Source: JBGZFC01 sp964631255 (GTDB lineage: Bacteria; Bacteroidota; Bacteroidia; Bacteroidales; Dysgonomonadaceae). Taken from it: a stretch of DNA of 64,000 nucleotides. How positions within the stretch are numbered: the stretch's first letter is position 1; each line of letters starts with the position of its first letter. The notes below the pieces were generated by a model. That model was not told the DNA's origin and ran no database searches. It saw only the letters and a list, made by a program, of their open reading frames with translations. The DNA is taken from the NCBI GenBank assembly GCA_964631255.1, contig CAZVWS010000004.1, forward strand, positions 43,620 to 107,619. Direction: 5' to 3'. Shown in pieces: positions 43,145 through 52,500 of this stretch. A program made the position numbers and the translations under genes.

Positions 43145-44308
43145 ATGGCTAAGAAAAAGCAGTACAATAATTTACGTGATGAACCCACTGAGCATTTACG
43201 GAACATTCCTTTCAGTACTATGTTGGGCGGTCCTGTTGAAGCATGCATTCAAGCACAAGTAGATGCTGCAAACAGCACACGCAGATACATAGAATCGGTC
43301 TGTTTTGAAACCGATTATTATGGTCGAAAAAAATCGGTAATGCTGAGTTTCGATTATGTATTTGAGGGTAAATATATGCGACTTACCATGCCCCTGATAG
43401 CTATAGTACCGGTTCCATTTTTTTGTGTGGATAGCTTAGATATCGAATTTAACGCGAATGTTACCGGATACGAAAACAACAGTATACAATGTAAATTTGC
43501 ACGTATAAATAGAGGAAATTCAGAAAAAAATGATGGAACAAGTACTTTCCACTATTCTAACGAAAATGTGCTAAACGTTCGATTACATGCTTCACAAGAC
43601 AACATGCCGGGAGGGTTAGGACGTGTATTAAATATTCTGGAGCAATACATGCATATAGAAGAACCGGTAACACCTAGCACTCCAATAAAAATTGAATTAA
43701 CCCCTGAAAAGGTAAACTTAAAAGTTGGAAAGCGAGTAACCTTAAAAGCAAGCACCGATACTGATGTTTCATTAAAATGGACCACTGACAAACCGGATTT
43801 GATAAGAGTATCAAAAAAAGGAAGAGTAACTGCTCTAAAAGAAGGGATAGCCAACGTAATTGTTAGCCATGGTTCTGATTATGCTGCGGTAAAAATTATC
43901 ATCACGTCAAATGATGATTTGCCGACTACTTCATTTACATCCGGCAGTGGTCAATCAACATCTCACTACGGTATTGAAATAATTCCCGATTATTCTTCGA
44001 CTACAACTACAAGTTCAACTACGGCATCAACCACTATTTCAAGTTCAAGTTCATCTTCAAGTAGTAGCCAATCACATTATGGACTTGATTTGTTGGCAGA
44101 TTATTCTACAGAAACCTCAGCCAATAGTTATACAGCACATAGTAGTAGTCCGGCACATTATGGCATCCGGTTGATACAAGATAGTAATACTCCACGTAAA
44201 AATGTATCCAAATTAAAAAAACAAGCAGAAGCCAAAAAAAATAATCAAAAGAAGAAAATTTCAATCGAAGAAAACATCCGAACAACCAGACCTCGCCGGA
44301 AAAAATAA
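43145..44308 (+). CDS. DUF2589 protein, paralogue G, with BIG2 domain and low-complexity tail
   Basis: A 387-residue protein in four parts. (1) The core, residues 1-165: RNIPFSTMLGGPVEACIQAQ, EGKYMRLTMPLIAIVPVPFF, QDNMPGGLGRVLNIL. (2) A bacterial Ig-like group 2 domain, about 180-255: KIELTPEKVNLKVGKRVTL, SLKWTTDKPDLIRVS, GRVTALKEGIANVIVS. (3) A Ser/Thr-rich stretch carrying three copies of HYG[IL]-x-[IL][IL]-x-D (SHYGIEIIPDYSS, SHYGLDLLADYST, AHYGIRLIQDSNT). (4) A strongly basic tail. BIG2 domains are usually found in surface adhesins, yet no signal peptide is present here. Confidence 0.82.
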   Translation: MAKKKQYNNLRDEPTEHLRNIPFSTMLGGPVEACIQAQVDAANSTRRYIESVCFETDYYGRKKSVMLSFDYVFEGKYMRLTMPLIAIVPVPFFCVDSLDIEFNANVTGYENNSIQCKFARINRGNSEKNDGTSTFHYSNENVLNVRLHASQDNMPGGLGRVLNILEQYMHIEEPVTPSTPIKIELTPEKVNLKVGKRVTLKASTDTDVSLKWTTDKPDLIRVSKKGRVTALKEGIANVIVSHGSDYAAVKIIITSNDDLPTTSFTSGSGQSTSHYGIEIIPDYSSTTTTSSTTASTTISSSSSSSSSSQSHYGLDLLADYSTETSANSYTAHSSSPAHYGIRLIQDSNTPRKNVSKLKKQAEAKKNNQKKKISIEENIRTTRPRRKK

Positions 44309-44325
44309 TCACAACAAAACATTCC

Positions 44326-45177
44326 ATGTTAGCGATACACACCACAGATAGCAGACCCGCCGCACAGCGTGGGGAAAACTTTTTCCAAGCCGATTTTGAA
44401 TTGCTTTGCATGGTATTGTCTGCTCTGAAATGGCGTGAAAAAAACGGTAAAATAAAACTTTATACCGATTCCGCCGCTATGCGCTTCTACGAAAAAGAGG
44501 TATTGCAAGAAATATGGGATGGCGGTATTGATACGCACAGTTTGCAATCGGACAAACACGATATAGATTATCGCATCTTTTGGGCAGCGGGCAAACTGAT
44601 TGCTTTGAGCAACGAAACTTCGCCCGTTGCAACAATAGATACCGACATGATTCTTTGGAACGAACTGGGTTATTGGAACGAAAAGCCAAATTCGTGTATC
44701 TGCATCCACAAAGAAGAGTTGTATGAAGGTGTATATTTGGACCCGGTATTCTTGAAAACGGCAGAAGATTATCGGTTCGACGAATCATGGGATTGGACAG
44801 CCTTGCCATGCAACGCGGCATTCGTATATCACGGCAACCAACAACTACTCCATTATTATTTGGAAGAAGCGTTCCGATTTATGCACAAAAACAGAGAAAC
44901 TCCCGAAGAGATGGTTAGCCAAATGGTGTTTGCCGAACAACGTTTGTTGGGCATTGCTGCCAAAAAACTGAATTTGGAAGTAGATGCGTTCTATCGGGTA
45001 GATGAACTTGCTTCTCAAAAAAATTTTACCCACTTCTGGGGATATAAAGCGGAACTGCGAAAGGACAAAAAATTGGCCGAAACGATTTGTAAACAGAGTG
45101 TAGAGCGACTGCTTCATGATTTTGCAACGCGACACCCTTTTTTGTTAAAAATGCCGGTTGTGCAGCGATATATGTAA
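44326..45177 (+). CDS. GT-A-like glycosyltransferase domain protein
   Basis: A 283-residue protein. The DxD-like motif that binds a metal-nucleotide sugar in GT-A folds is seen in VATIDTDMILWNE (about residues 102-114). LYTDSAAMRFY and a later YLDPVFLKTAEDY region fit the same fold. The N-terminus (MLAIHTTDSRP) reads as the first strand of such a domain. Overall it resembles uncharacterised Bacteroidota glycosyltransferase-like proteins. It follows paralogue G by 17 bases and ends the operon, so the Ser/Thr-rich tail of G is a possible acceptor (inference). The donor is unknown. Confidence 0.6.
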   Translation: MLAIHTTDSRPAAQRGENFFQADFELLCMVLSALKWREKNGKIKLYTDSAAMRFYEKEVLQEIWDGGIDTHSLQSDKHDIDYRIFWAAGKLIALSNETSPVATIDTDMILWNELGYWNEKPNSCICIHKEELYEGVYLDPVFLKTAEDYRFDESWDWTALPCNAAFVYHGNQQLLHYYLEEAFRFMHKNRETPEEMVSQMVFAEQRLLGIAAKKLNLEVDAFYRVDELASQKNFTHFWGYKAELRKDKKLAETICKQSVERLLHDFATRHPFLLKMPVVQRYM

Positions 45178-45201
45178 TATACTTAAGAGCAGGTCGAAAC
45201 T

Positions 45202-47802
45202 CTAATATCTATAACTCACCGTTAACATTATTGCACGCGGACGGATATTATACATATAATCGAAGCGGTCTAAGCCATTGTAAATAGAGTAAGAGTAATG
45301 CCGTTCATTAAACAAGTTATTTGCTGATAGGTTAAACCCCATCTGAGCGTACTTAAAAGTAATTCCTATATCAGCAAAAAATATTTTTACCGAACTATTT
45401 TCTCCAATTTCATTGTACGAATGCTCCAGACGACCATTAAATTGCCACTTTTTACCCAACAAATAGAATGCCGACAACTGCTGTGTTATTTGCCACATAG
45501 AGGATCGAAAAACGTTGGTGTTTTGAATGATCTCCGAGATTTGATTATTTGCCATGGCTTGATAAGTAACTGAACTTGCATCTGATAATTTAATGTTTAG
45601 CTTGGGTAATAATGCCCATCCCGAAGCTTTATAAGGATACAAGACACCTTGTTATAAACGCTTCCCATTCATACTATTATAACTAACATTGAATGAAATA
45701 TTTGTTCTGATTTCGGAGAAATATTTTCCCGCATAAAACGTCCACAAGAGCATATCAGAACAAGTTGAAAACTCCTTGTTTCCACTTATCGATTCATTTC
45801 CTACAAAGCGTTGTGTGTTTACCGTGTTTCTTGCCGAAGGAGAATATGACAACGATGTGTTTAAGAAAAATATTGTTAAAGGATTACGATATTGCACACT
45901 CGTGTTGAAAGATTGTCGTTTTATCTGCGATAAAATGTTACTCCGTTTACTGAAATTACGATACGAAGACATAAAATAAACATCAGCAAGTTCAATAAAA
46001 TCGCCGATAGATTGTGTATAGCGATATCCCACACGAGCCGTGAGCATGGGAGAAAACCGATAATTGATACGAAAAGACGGAATTGGGAAAAAGTAAGAAC
46101 GGTTATTGGAATTAGACATATCTATATAATGCTTCTTGAAAGCAACATCTGCATTGATAATTAGCTTATTTCCCCGATACATATACGTAGGTACCAACTC
46201 CAAAAGAAAATAATCAGCGTGGAAATTACCGTGAACACTATCTGTAAAAACCGGATGCGTTAACTCTGATTGGTATTTATGTAACGATGCTTCCATTGCA
46301 CCTTTTATAACAAAACTAGAATTGCGCCAACCGAAACCGTAATACGTGCTGTTTCGGGTATAAAAGCCAGAAAGGTTGACCTGTTGTAATTGCTGAACTT
46401 CTACTGTATCGACATTCACTTCCAACCACTGGGGCTGTGCAGAATAAAGAGTGAAAGAGGTAATATCCCACAAATGTTTACCCCATTTTTTCACAAACTT
46501 TAAATCGTTTTTTACCAATTGCGCAGGTAAATTGAAATGTTGAGATACTCCCATATCATTTACAATTACCGATGCTGTAGTTTTATTCCAATTACTGTTC
46601 CACGCAAGTGCATTTTTCAAATAGTAATTGGGATTATTATCTGTAAATGTTGCAACCGCATCAACAATATTCACTCGTTGCGAAAGCTCACTTGTTTCTT
46701 TGATATGCAGAGAGCCATCCGGCAATAAGTATTCGCTATTGCGTGATATATTTTCTTTTATTGCATCATTGATATATTGAATATTGAGTCTTAATTGACT
46801 GTGTTCGCCGGTTTTCCAAAGGTTGTTTGCTGATACCGCGTGTGAATTATTAAACAAGTATCTCTTTTTCTCCAATGGTGGATAATTGAATAAACGAGCA
46901 TCTAATAGGTTTTTTTGCGAGAATCCGGATACATCTTCCAACTCGCCCACGGACATTGTTTGAGCCGTAAGTTCAGTTGCGATATCTTTCGTCGCATTGT
47001 TGGTTTTGTACATCACGATAGATTGTAGTTTTCGACCGGCACTCATAGCAAATGCTTCTGCAAGCCACAATAATTCATCGGCATAGCCGCCACCCAGCGT
47101 TACATTTCCAACCGGACGGGATATTTTGTCCTTTTTCAACCGCAGGTTTACAGCTGCTTTATCGCTGGCTACTTCATCTTTTAAAGTTTGTATGGGTTGA
47201 TGGTTTTCGATGATTTCGATATTTTGCACCGCGTCTACCGGCACATTGTTGGTGGCGATACCGTAACGACGCTCCAACAAATCCAATCCCTCGATATAAA
47301 ATTTATTGATAGCTTCACCTTGGTATTTTATGCTTCCACTTTCGCTCACTTCAACACCCGGAAGTTTTCTAAGCAAATCGCCGATGGATTTGTCTTCCAA
47401 ACTTTTAAAAGCATCAACACTATACACCAATGTGTCCTCTCTACTCCACATAGGACGTGATTTTACAACCACCTCGCGCAACTCTATTTCGCCAAACGAC
47501 ATTTCGATAAACAGTTGTTGCGTTTCATTCTCAATGCTTAGTTTCGCCTCCTCATAACCCAATAAACGAGCTTGTAAAACAAGTTGTTGCGTTTCGTTTT
47601 TCACATTTATCCGGAAACTTCCATCTTGTTTTGTTATGGTATAGGCAACGGTTTCTCCATCGTTATCAAGCAAGGTAATAACTGCGCCCGTAATGGGTTT
47701 TTTATCTTCTTTATCCGTTACCCATCCGCTTATGGCAGTCTGAGCTTGAGCACAAAAAGTACTTACAGCAAAAAGAAATAAAAGAACCCAACTTTTTTTC
47801 AT
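45202..47802 (-). pseudogene. TonB-receptor-like outer-membrane barrel gene with in-frame stop
   Basis: The 5' part (47802 to the TAA at 45654-45652) encodes a signal peptide ending FCAQAQ, a CarboxypepD_reg domain (ISGWVTDKEDKKPITGAVI ...), a plug-like domain (LRKLPGVEVSESGSIKYQGE) and most of a barrel. After the TAA the same frame stays open to 45202 for about 149 more codons (GWALLPKLNIKLSDA ...), ending in a barrel-type Tyr-Arg-Tyr. The full product would be about 866 residues. So a single nonsense codon, not a frameshift, splits the gene. A short 3' piece could restart at TTG 45642. It is coupled to the GLPGLI gene, whose stop overlaps its start region. Confidence 0.8.
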
Positions 47803-47803
47803 G

Positions 47804-48670
47804 TCAATCACTTAATTCTATTGGATTGTATGGACGAGCCTTACTTGCCGATACCGGTAATGAGGATTGTATCATACCCGAATTTTCTATTTTTCCACTT
47901 GGGTTTTCATGGTATTTGCGTTGCGCATCTAAAAAGCGTTTTTTAGTAATATTAAAGCGCGATTTACTTTCTTGAAAATAAATAGGATCGCTCCATGTAG
48001 GTTTCTCAATACCGATACATTCAAACAAATAGTGCCCTTGATCGTCTTCAATCTTCAAAATTAGTCCGGGCAAACCTCCAAACTTCCACGGTCCATTATC
48101 AGTTGGTATCTCGGGTGTGTACCACGCTGTGTAATTACGTCCAAAAATTGAAGACGTAGCTTTTTTGCACAGATAACCGCAAACAGTAGTTGTATCGCTA
48201 CTCAGTGTCCATTCGTATGTCGGTAATTCTTCTTCATACAAATAGCTATCAAAAGGTATACGGTCGATGGTAGTTATCTTCCCTTCGGGATAGTTTTTAA
48301 AAATACTTATCGCTATTGGACGCACTCCTCTACCTAATATTTTGTTCATCGCATCTATACCATCCATTTGCTGTTTGGCGTATTCTTGCATTAACGAATC
48401 GGATAGATATTTTTGTCGGTCAAAAAACTTACTGACAGTCTTTCCCACCTGCAAAAGCATTTCATTCTCGGTTTTTTGGGTGGGGTTTTCAGCATCTTTA
48501 ACCCAAAGCATTTTATAATAACAACGAAACAAGGTATTATCTAAAGTATCTTGTTGAGCAGATTTAATGGGAGTTGAATTATAGCCGGGTCCTACCTCAA
48601 TTCTGGGTTGAGACAATACATTTATGCAATAAATGATTAGTAGTAATATAAAGAAAAATAATCGTCTCAT
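47804..48670 (-). CDS. GLPGLI family protein
   Basis: A 288-residue secreted protein of the family named for its motif, seen here as FGGLPGLILKIEDD (about residues 197-210). The signal peptide ends near NVLSQ. WYTPEIPTDNGPW precedes the motif, as usual. The family is specific to Bacteroidota and of unknown function, and its genes usually sit beside an outer-membrane barrel gene, as here. It is the first gene of the pair, with a -7 box at 48722-48729. Confidence 0.9.
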   Translation of the reverse strand: MRRLFFFILLLIIYCINVLSQPRIEVGPGYNSTPIKSAQQDTLDNTLFRCYYKMLWVKDAENPTQKTENEMLLQVGKTVSKFFDRQKYLSDSLMQEYAKQQMDGIDAMNKILGRGVRPIAISIFKNYPEGKITTIDRIPFDSYLYEEELPTYEWTLSSDTTTVCGYLCKKATSSIFGRNYTAWYTPEIPTDNGPWKFGGLPGLILKIEDDQGHYLFECIGIEKPTWSDPIYFQESKSRFNITKKRFLDAQRKYHENPSGKIENSGMIQSSLPVSASKARPYNPIELSD

Positions 48671-48721
48671 TGTTATATTTTTTTAATGATAATATGCATT
48701 TCCTGTATTTTTTACAGAAAG

Positions 48722-48729
48722 CAAATGTA
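48722..48729 (-). promoter_or_regulatory. -7 box of the GLPGLI operon
   Basis: TACATTTG on the minus strand, 51 bases upstream of the ATG. It fits TAnnTTTG; no clear -33 element. Confidence 0.45.
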
Positions 48730-48833
48730 TGAAAAAAAGCAACATAATGATAACTAATTATAGGTAAATGTATTTCAAAGACAAATTTTCCATCTGTAAT
48801 ATCTCATTTTATTAACTTTTAATAGTCTCTTTG

Positions 48834-48864
48834 TTTGCCCATAACCCGATTATAACTACTTTTA
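48834..48864 (+). promoter_or_regulatory. Promoter of the SurA-like gene
   Basis: TTTG (48834-48837), exactly 19 bases, TACTTTTA (48857-48864). Only the last base differs from the -7 consensus. Confidence 0.6.
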
Positions 48865-48895
48865 CGGTTGCATTTATAAAAACAAGTGATTTAAG

Positions 48896-50263
48896 ATGAA
48901 ATTTCAGGTAAAAGTATTTATCTTTTTAGCGTTTGCCGCCATTTTTGCACAAAACGCCGTTTCGCAAAACAATATTATCGACGAAATTGTGTGGGTTGTT
49001 GGAGATGAGGCAATTTTAAAATCGGAGGTAGAGGAGTTTCGTAAAGAAATTCTGATGCAAAACCAACGAATAGATGGCGACCCCTATTGCTTCATTCCGG
49101 AGCAAATGGCAGTAAACAAACTTTTTCTCGACCAAGCCAAATTAGACAGTATCCAGGTGCAAGAATCAAACGTGAACCGCATGTTAGAATATTACATCAA
49201 CGAATATGTATCGTCTATCGGGTCGGAAGCCAAATTGGAAGAGTATTTCGGCAAAAGCATCCGAAAAATTCGCGACGATTTGCGTACACAACTTCGCGAA
49301 CAACAACTCATTCAAGGCGTACAAGAAAAACATTTCGGAAATATAACGCTCACGCCATCCGAAATAAGAAAATTCTACAACTCGATGCCACAAGATAGTT
49401 TACCATTTATCCCCACAACGGTAGAAGTACAGATTATTACCCGAGAACCCGAAATTCCATTGACGGAAATTGACGCCGTGAAAGCCCGACTTCGCGAATT
49501 TACCGAAGAGATAAACAGCGGCGAGCGTAGTTTCTCTACTTTGGCACTACTCTACTCCGAAGACCCATCGGCAGTGAAAGGCGGCGAACTGGGATTCATG
49601 AACAAAGCCGGATTTGTGCCCGAATTTTCTAACGTGGCTTTTGCCTTGACCGACCCCAAAAAAGTGTCGAACGTGGTAGAAACGGAATACGGTTTTCACA
49701 TCATTCAACTGATAGAACGCAGGGGCGATATGGCAAATTTCAGACACATATTGCTCAAACCCAAAGTGTCGCAAGTACAGTTAGACTCGGCAATGGTGAG
49801 ATTAGACTCTATACGCAGCGGCATCGATAGCAAAAAGATAACGTTTGACGATGCAGCCTTGTTCCTCTCTGCCGACAAAGATACGCGCAACAACAAAGGT
49901 ATCATGGTCAATCTTCGCCCAAATTCTGACAATGCCGGAACACCGCGTTTTGAACTGAACGAACTCAACCAAGACATTGCCAAAATTGCCGGCGATATGC
50001 AAGTTGGCGAAGTGTCCAAACCATTTGTTATGCGCAACGAAAAAGGGAAACAAGTAGTGGCAATTGTGAAAATATCCAGTAGAAACGAAGGACACAAAGC
50101 CAATATCAACAACGATTATCAAATCATCAAATCGATGGCAGAAAGTGCCAAACGACAAGAATTGATGGACAAATGGTTGTTGAAAAAAATAGAAACGACA
50201 TACGTGCGCATCGATCCAAACTGGAAAGGATGCGATTTTAAATACAAAGGTTGGATAAAATAA
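48896..50263 (+). CDS. SurA-like periplasmic peptidyl-prolyl isomerase
   Basis: A 455-residue protein. A signal peptide (about residues 1-24) is followed by a SurA N-terminal chaperone domain beginning NIIDEIVWVVGDEAILKSEV. One clear parvulin domain lies at about residues 175-280 (LYSEDPSAVKGGELGFMNKAG, YGFHIIQLIERRG). A second, weaker one follows (about 285-400, FRHILLKPKVS). SurA escorts unfolded outer-membrane proteins from the Sec channel to BAM. The neighbouring OstA-like gene fits an outer-membrane biogenesis locus. It differs from the larger parvulin at 14441 in order and length. Confidence 0.9.
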   Translation: MKFQVKVFIFLAFAAIFAQNAVSQNNIIDEIVWVVGDEAILKSEVEEFRKEILMQNQRIDGDPYCFIPEQMAVNKLFLDQAKLDSIQVQESNVNRMLEYYINEYVSSIGSEAKLEEYFGKSIRKIRDDLRTQLREQQLIQGVQEKHFGNITLTPSEIRKFYNSMPQDSLPFIPTTVEVQIITREPEIPLTEIDAVKARLREFTEEINSGERSFSTLALLYSEDPSAVKGGELGFMNKAGFVPEFSNVAFALTDPKKVSNVVETEYGFHIIQLIERRGDMANFRHILLKPKVSQVQLDSAMVRLDSIRSGIDSKKITFDDAALFLSADKDTRNNKGIMVNLRPNSDNAGTPRFELNELNQDIAKIAGDMQVGEVSKPFVMRNEKGKQVVAIVKISSRNEGHKANINNDYQIIKSMAESAKRQELMDKWLLKKIETTYVRIDPNWKGCDFKYKGWIK

Positions 50264-50330
50264 AGGATTGGTTTTTTCTCGTGAAACAACCATAAGCGAA
50301 AGAAAGAATTTCGACGCACAAGAAGACAAA

Positions 50331-50403
50331 TAGAGTCCTAAGTTGTTCAACGAAAGGTTATAAAGTCCAACAGTCTTGATTCTTGGCTCAAAAAAATAAA
50401 CAG
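50331..50403 (+). repeat. Dispersed intergenic repeat, copy 1
   Basis: Related to 54366-54450. The shared parts are AACGAAAGG, ATAAAGTC and, best conserved, GTCTTGATTCTTGGCTCAAA followed by AAATAAACAG. Each copy lies shortly upstream of a gene for an exported protein. Confidence 0.6.
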
Positions 50404-52029
50404 GTGAAAAAAAAGATATTTGCTCCAATAAAACAGATAAGCACGCTCTTGATGGGTGTGCTTTTTGTGCTTATAATGGCAGCAAATACGCAACAACCAC
50501 CCAACACAAATCCCGAAACAGACAACACGAAAATAATATCGCTCATCCAAGCAGATGAGTTGCAAGGCATTAAATCGGAAGATGCACAGATACTTAGAGG
50601 AAACGTGGTGCTTTACCACCAAGGAGCACACATGTATTGCGACAGCGCGTATCGCTATATGTCTCAAAACTCGTTCGAGGCATTTGGCAATGTGCGCATG
50701 GAACAAGGCGATTCCATCTTTGTTTACGGTGACTATCTCTATTACGACGGCAATACCCGATTGGCACAATTGCGCAACAATATCCGCATGGAAGACCGCC
50801 ACTCCACCCTATTTACAGACAGCCTCAACTACGACCGAATAACCAATATCGGCTACTACTTCGAGGGCGGCATGATTGTGGACGACCGCAACGAACTGAC
50901 CTCTTTTTGGGGACAATACAGTCCCGATACCAAAGACGCGCTTTTTAGCGATAGTGTGAAACTCATCAACGAGCAGTACACCATCTATGCCGATACGCTC
51001 AAATACAATACCGAATCGCAAATTGCCAATATCTTGGGACCATCCACCATTGACTCCGACAGCGGATACATAGAAACCACAAACGGCTGGTACAATACCG
51101 TTACCGACGATGCCCACCTGTTTGAACGCTCGCGTATTTACAGCAAAGACAAAACAAAAATTCTGACCGGCGACACTATTATCTACAACCGACAATCGGG
51201 CGACGGCGAAGCATTTGGCGATATTCATCTCGAAGATTTGGTGCGAAAAGCCATCTTGAAAGGAAACTACGCCTTTTACAACGAAAAACAAGAGGCAGGA
51301 ATGGCAACAGATAGTGCCTACGTGATAGAATATTCGCAAAAAGACAGCCTATTCCTACATGGCGATACGATTCGGCTTCAGCCCGATTCGATATACAAAA
51401 ACATCCTTGCACTTCACAACGTTCGTTTTTATAGAAGCGACATACAAGGTATTTGCGAGTTCATGAGCTACGTGCAAAGAGACTCGGTGCTTTATATGAA
51501 TGAAAATCCGGTAATTTGGAACAATAGCAACCAGATTTTGGGCAATATTATCGAAATTCACATGAACGACAGCACCGTAGACAAGGCTCTGGTAAAAGAT
51601 TACGCCCTTGCCATACAAAACAAAGAGACCGATGACCAATACAACCAGATAAGCGGCAAGCAACTCACTGCCTATTTTCAGAACAACGAGCTCCGATATG
51701 TTCTGGTAGAAGGCGATGCCGAGTCGCTCTATTATCTGCAAGAAGAAGACAAAACCATGATTGGGCTAAACCGAACGCAAAGTGCCTATCTCTCAATGGA
51801 TATTCTGGACGACGAGATTCAGAAATTGAAATTGTGGCCGGCAACCTCTGCCTCCACAACACCCTTGTCGAAACTGAAACCGGGCGAATCGAAACTGAAA
51901 GGTTTCGTATGGCTGCAATATTTGAGACCTCTGAATAAAAATGATATTTTTCGCTCCAACAGTCGCAAAGCAGACGATACCGCTACACCACCGCCACGAA
52001 AATTCTCGAGAGAAGACGCCGAGGAATAA
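50404..52029 (+). CDS. OstA-like (LptA/LptD N-terminal type) LPS transport protein
   Basis: A 541-residue protein made of many short beta strands of the OstA jellyroll type, for example LQGIKSEDAQILRGNVVLYH and MYCDSAYRYMSQNSFEAFGNV. The N-terminus has a hydrophobic anchor or signal. The family contains LptA and the periplasmic part of LptD, which bridge lipopolysaccharide across the periplasm. Start: GTG 50404 gives MKKKIFAPIKQIS; the in-frame TTG at 50383 lies inside the dispersed repeat and is unlikely. It lies downstream of the SurA-like gene. Confidence 0.85.
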   Translation: MKKKIFAPIKQISTLLMGVLFVLIMAANTQQPPNTNPETDNTKIISLIQADELQGIKSEDAQILRGNVVLYHQGAHMYCDSAYRYMSQNSFEAFGNVRMEQGDSIFVYGDYLYYDGNTRLAQLRNNIRMEDRHSTLFTDSLNYDRITNIGYYFEGGMIVDDRNELTSFWGQYSPDTKDALFSDSVKLINEQYTIYADTLKYNTESQIANILGPSTIDSDSGYIETTNGWYNTVTDDAHLFERSRIYSKDKTKILTGDTIIYNRQSGDGEAFGDIHLEDLVRKAILKGNYAFYNEKQEAGMATDSAYVIEYSQKDSLFLHGDTIRLQPDSIYKNILALHNVRFYRSDIQGICEFMSYVQRDSVLYMNENPVIWNNSNQILGNIIEIHMNDSTVDKALVKDYALAIQNKETDDQYNQISGKQLTAYFQNNELRYVLVEGDAESLYYLQEEDKTMIGLNRTQSAYLSMDILDDEIQKLKLWPATSASTTPLSKLKPGESKLKGFVWLQYLRPLNKNDIFRSNSRKADDTATPPPRKFSREDAEE

Positions 52030-52034
52030 ATATT

Positions 52035-52065
52035 TTTGTAAATAGCGATATTATTTTTACATTTG
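52035..52065 (+). promoter_or_regulatory. Promoter of the small membrane gene and mutL
   Basis: TTTG (52035-52038), exactly 19 bases, TACATTTG (52058-52065): a complete match to the Bacteroidota promoter consensus. Confidence 0.72.
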
Positions 52066-52167
52066 TAATCGGTGCTTGTGCAATTGAGCCAAAACCGATA
52101 ACTTCGGACAAGACGTAACCGGCTCTATTAAAAATAATTATTCATTCTTTTTAATTTTATAACAAAT

Positions 52168-52497
52168 ATGGGAGCATTCTTTTTTTACAACAACCGCAAA
52201 CCTCGAAAATTCAACCATTCGCCCATTCTTTATAATGTGGAGGAAGAGCAGCGAAAAGCACGTCTGGAAAACAGAATCAGAGAGATTAAAAAAGAGATGA
52301 ATGTAGAGGTAGAACCGGAACCTGCATCCGGGAAAAAAACAAATTTTCAGGAAGCATTTCTATCGGAAACCAAACACCTGAAAAAAAGAAAGGCGCGCGA
52401 AGCAGATGACGACAAACCATTTTTTACCAACAACACAACGCTCGTAATCATTATATTGGCGTTGGGAGTACTTTTTTATATCTTTTTCTTGAGATAA
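52168..52497 (+). CDS. Small C-terminally anchored membrane protein
   Basis: A 109-residue hypothetical protein. The N-terminal 85 residues are charged and mostly helical (VEEEQRKARLENRIREIKKEM). A single membrane segment closes the protein (about 91-108, TLVIIILALGVLFYIFFL). It is therefore a tail-anchored protein with a cytoplasmic coiled-coil-like part. Only three bases separate it from mutL, so the two are co-transcribed. Not a family I can name. Confidence 0.78.
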   Translation: MGAFFFYNNRKPRKFNHSPILYNVEEEQRKARLENRIREIKKEMNVEVEPEPASGKKTNFQEAFLSETKHLKKRKAREADDDKPFFTNNTTLVIIILALGVLFYIFFLR

Positions 52498-52500
52498 AAC

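Noticed and set aside
43990..44070. A short-period AGTTCA/TCAAG-type repeat considered as a recombination site or CRISPR remnant
   Set aside because: It is the Ser/Thr-codon tract of paralogue G; units are irregular, with no spacers.
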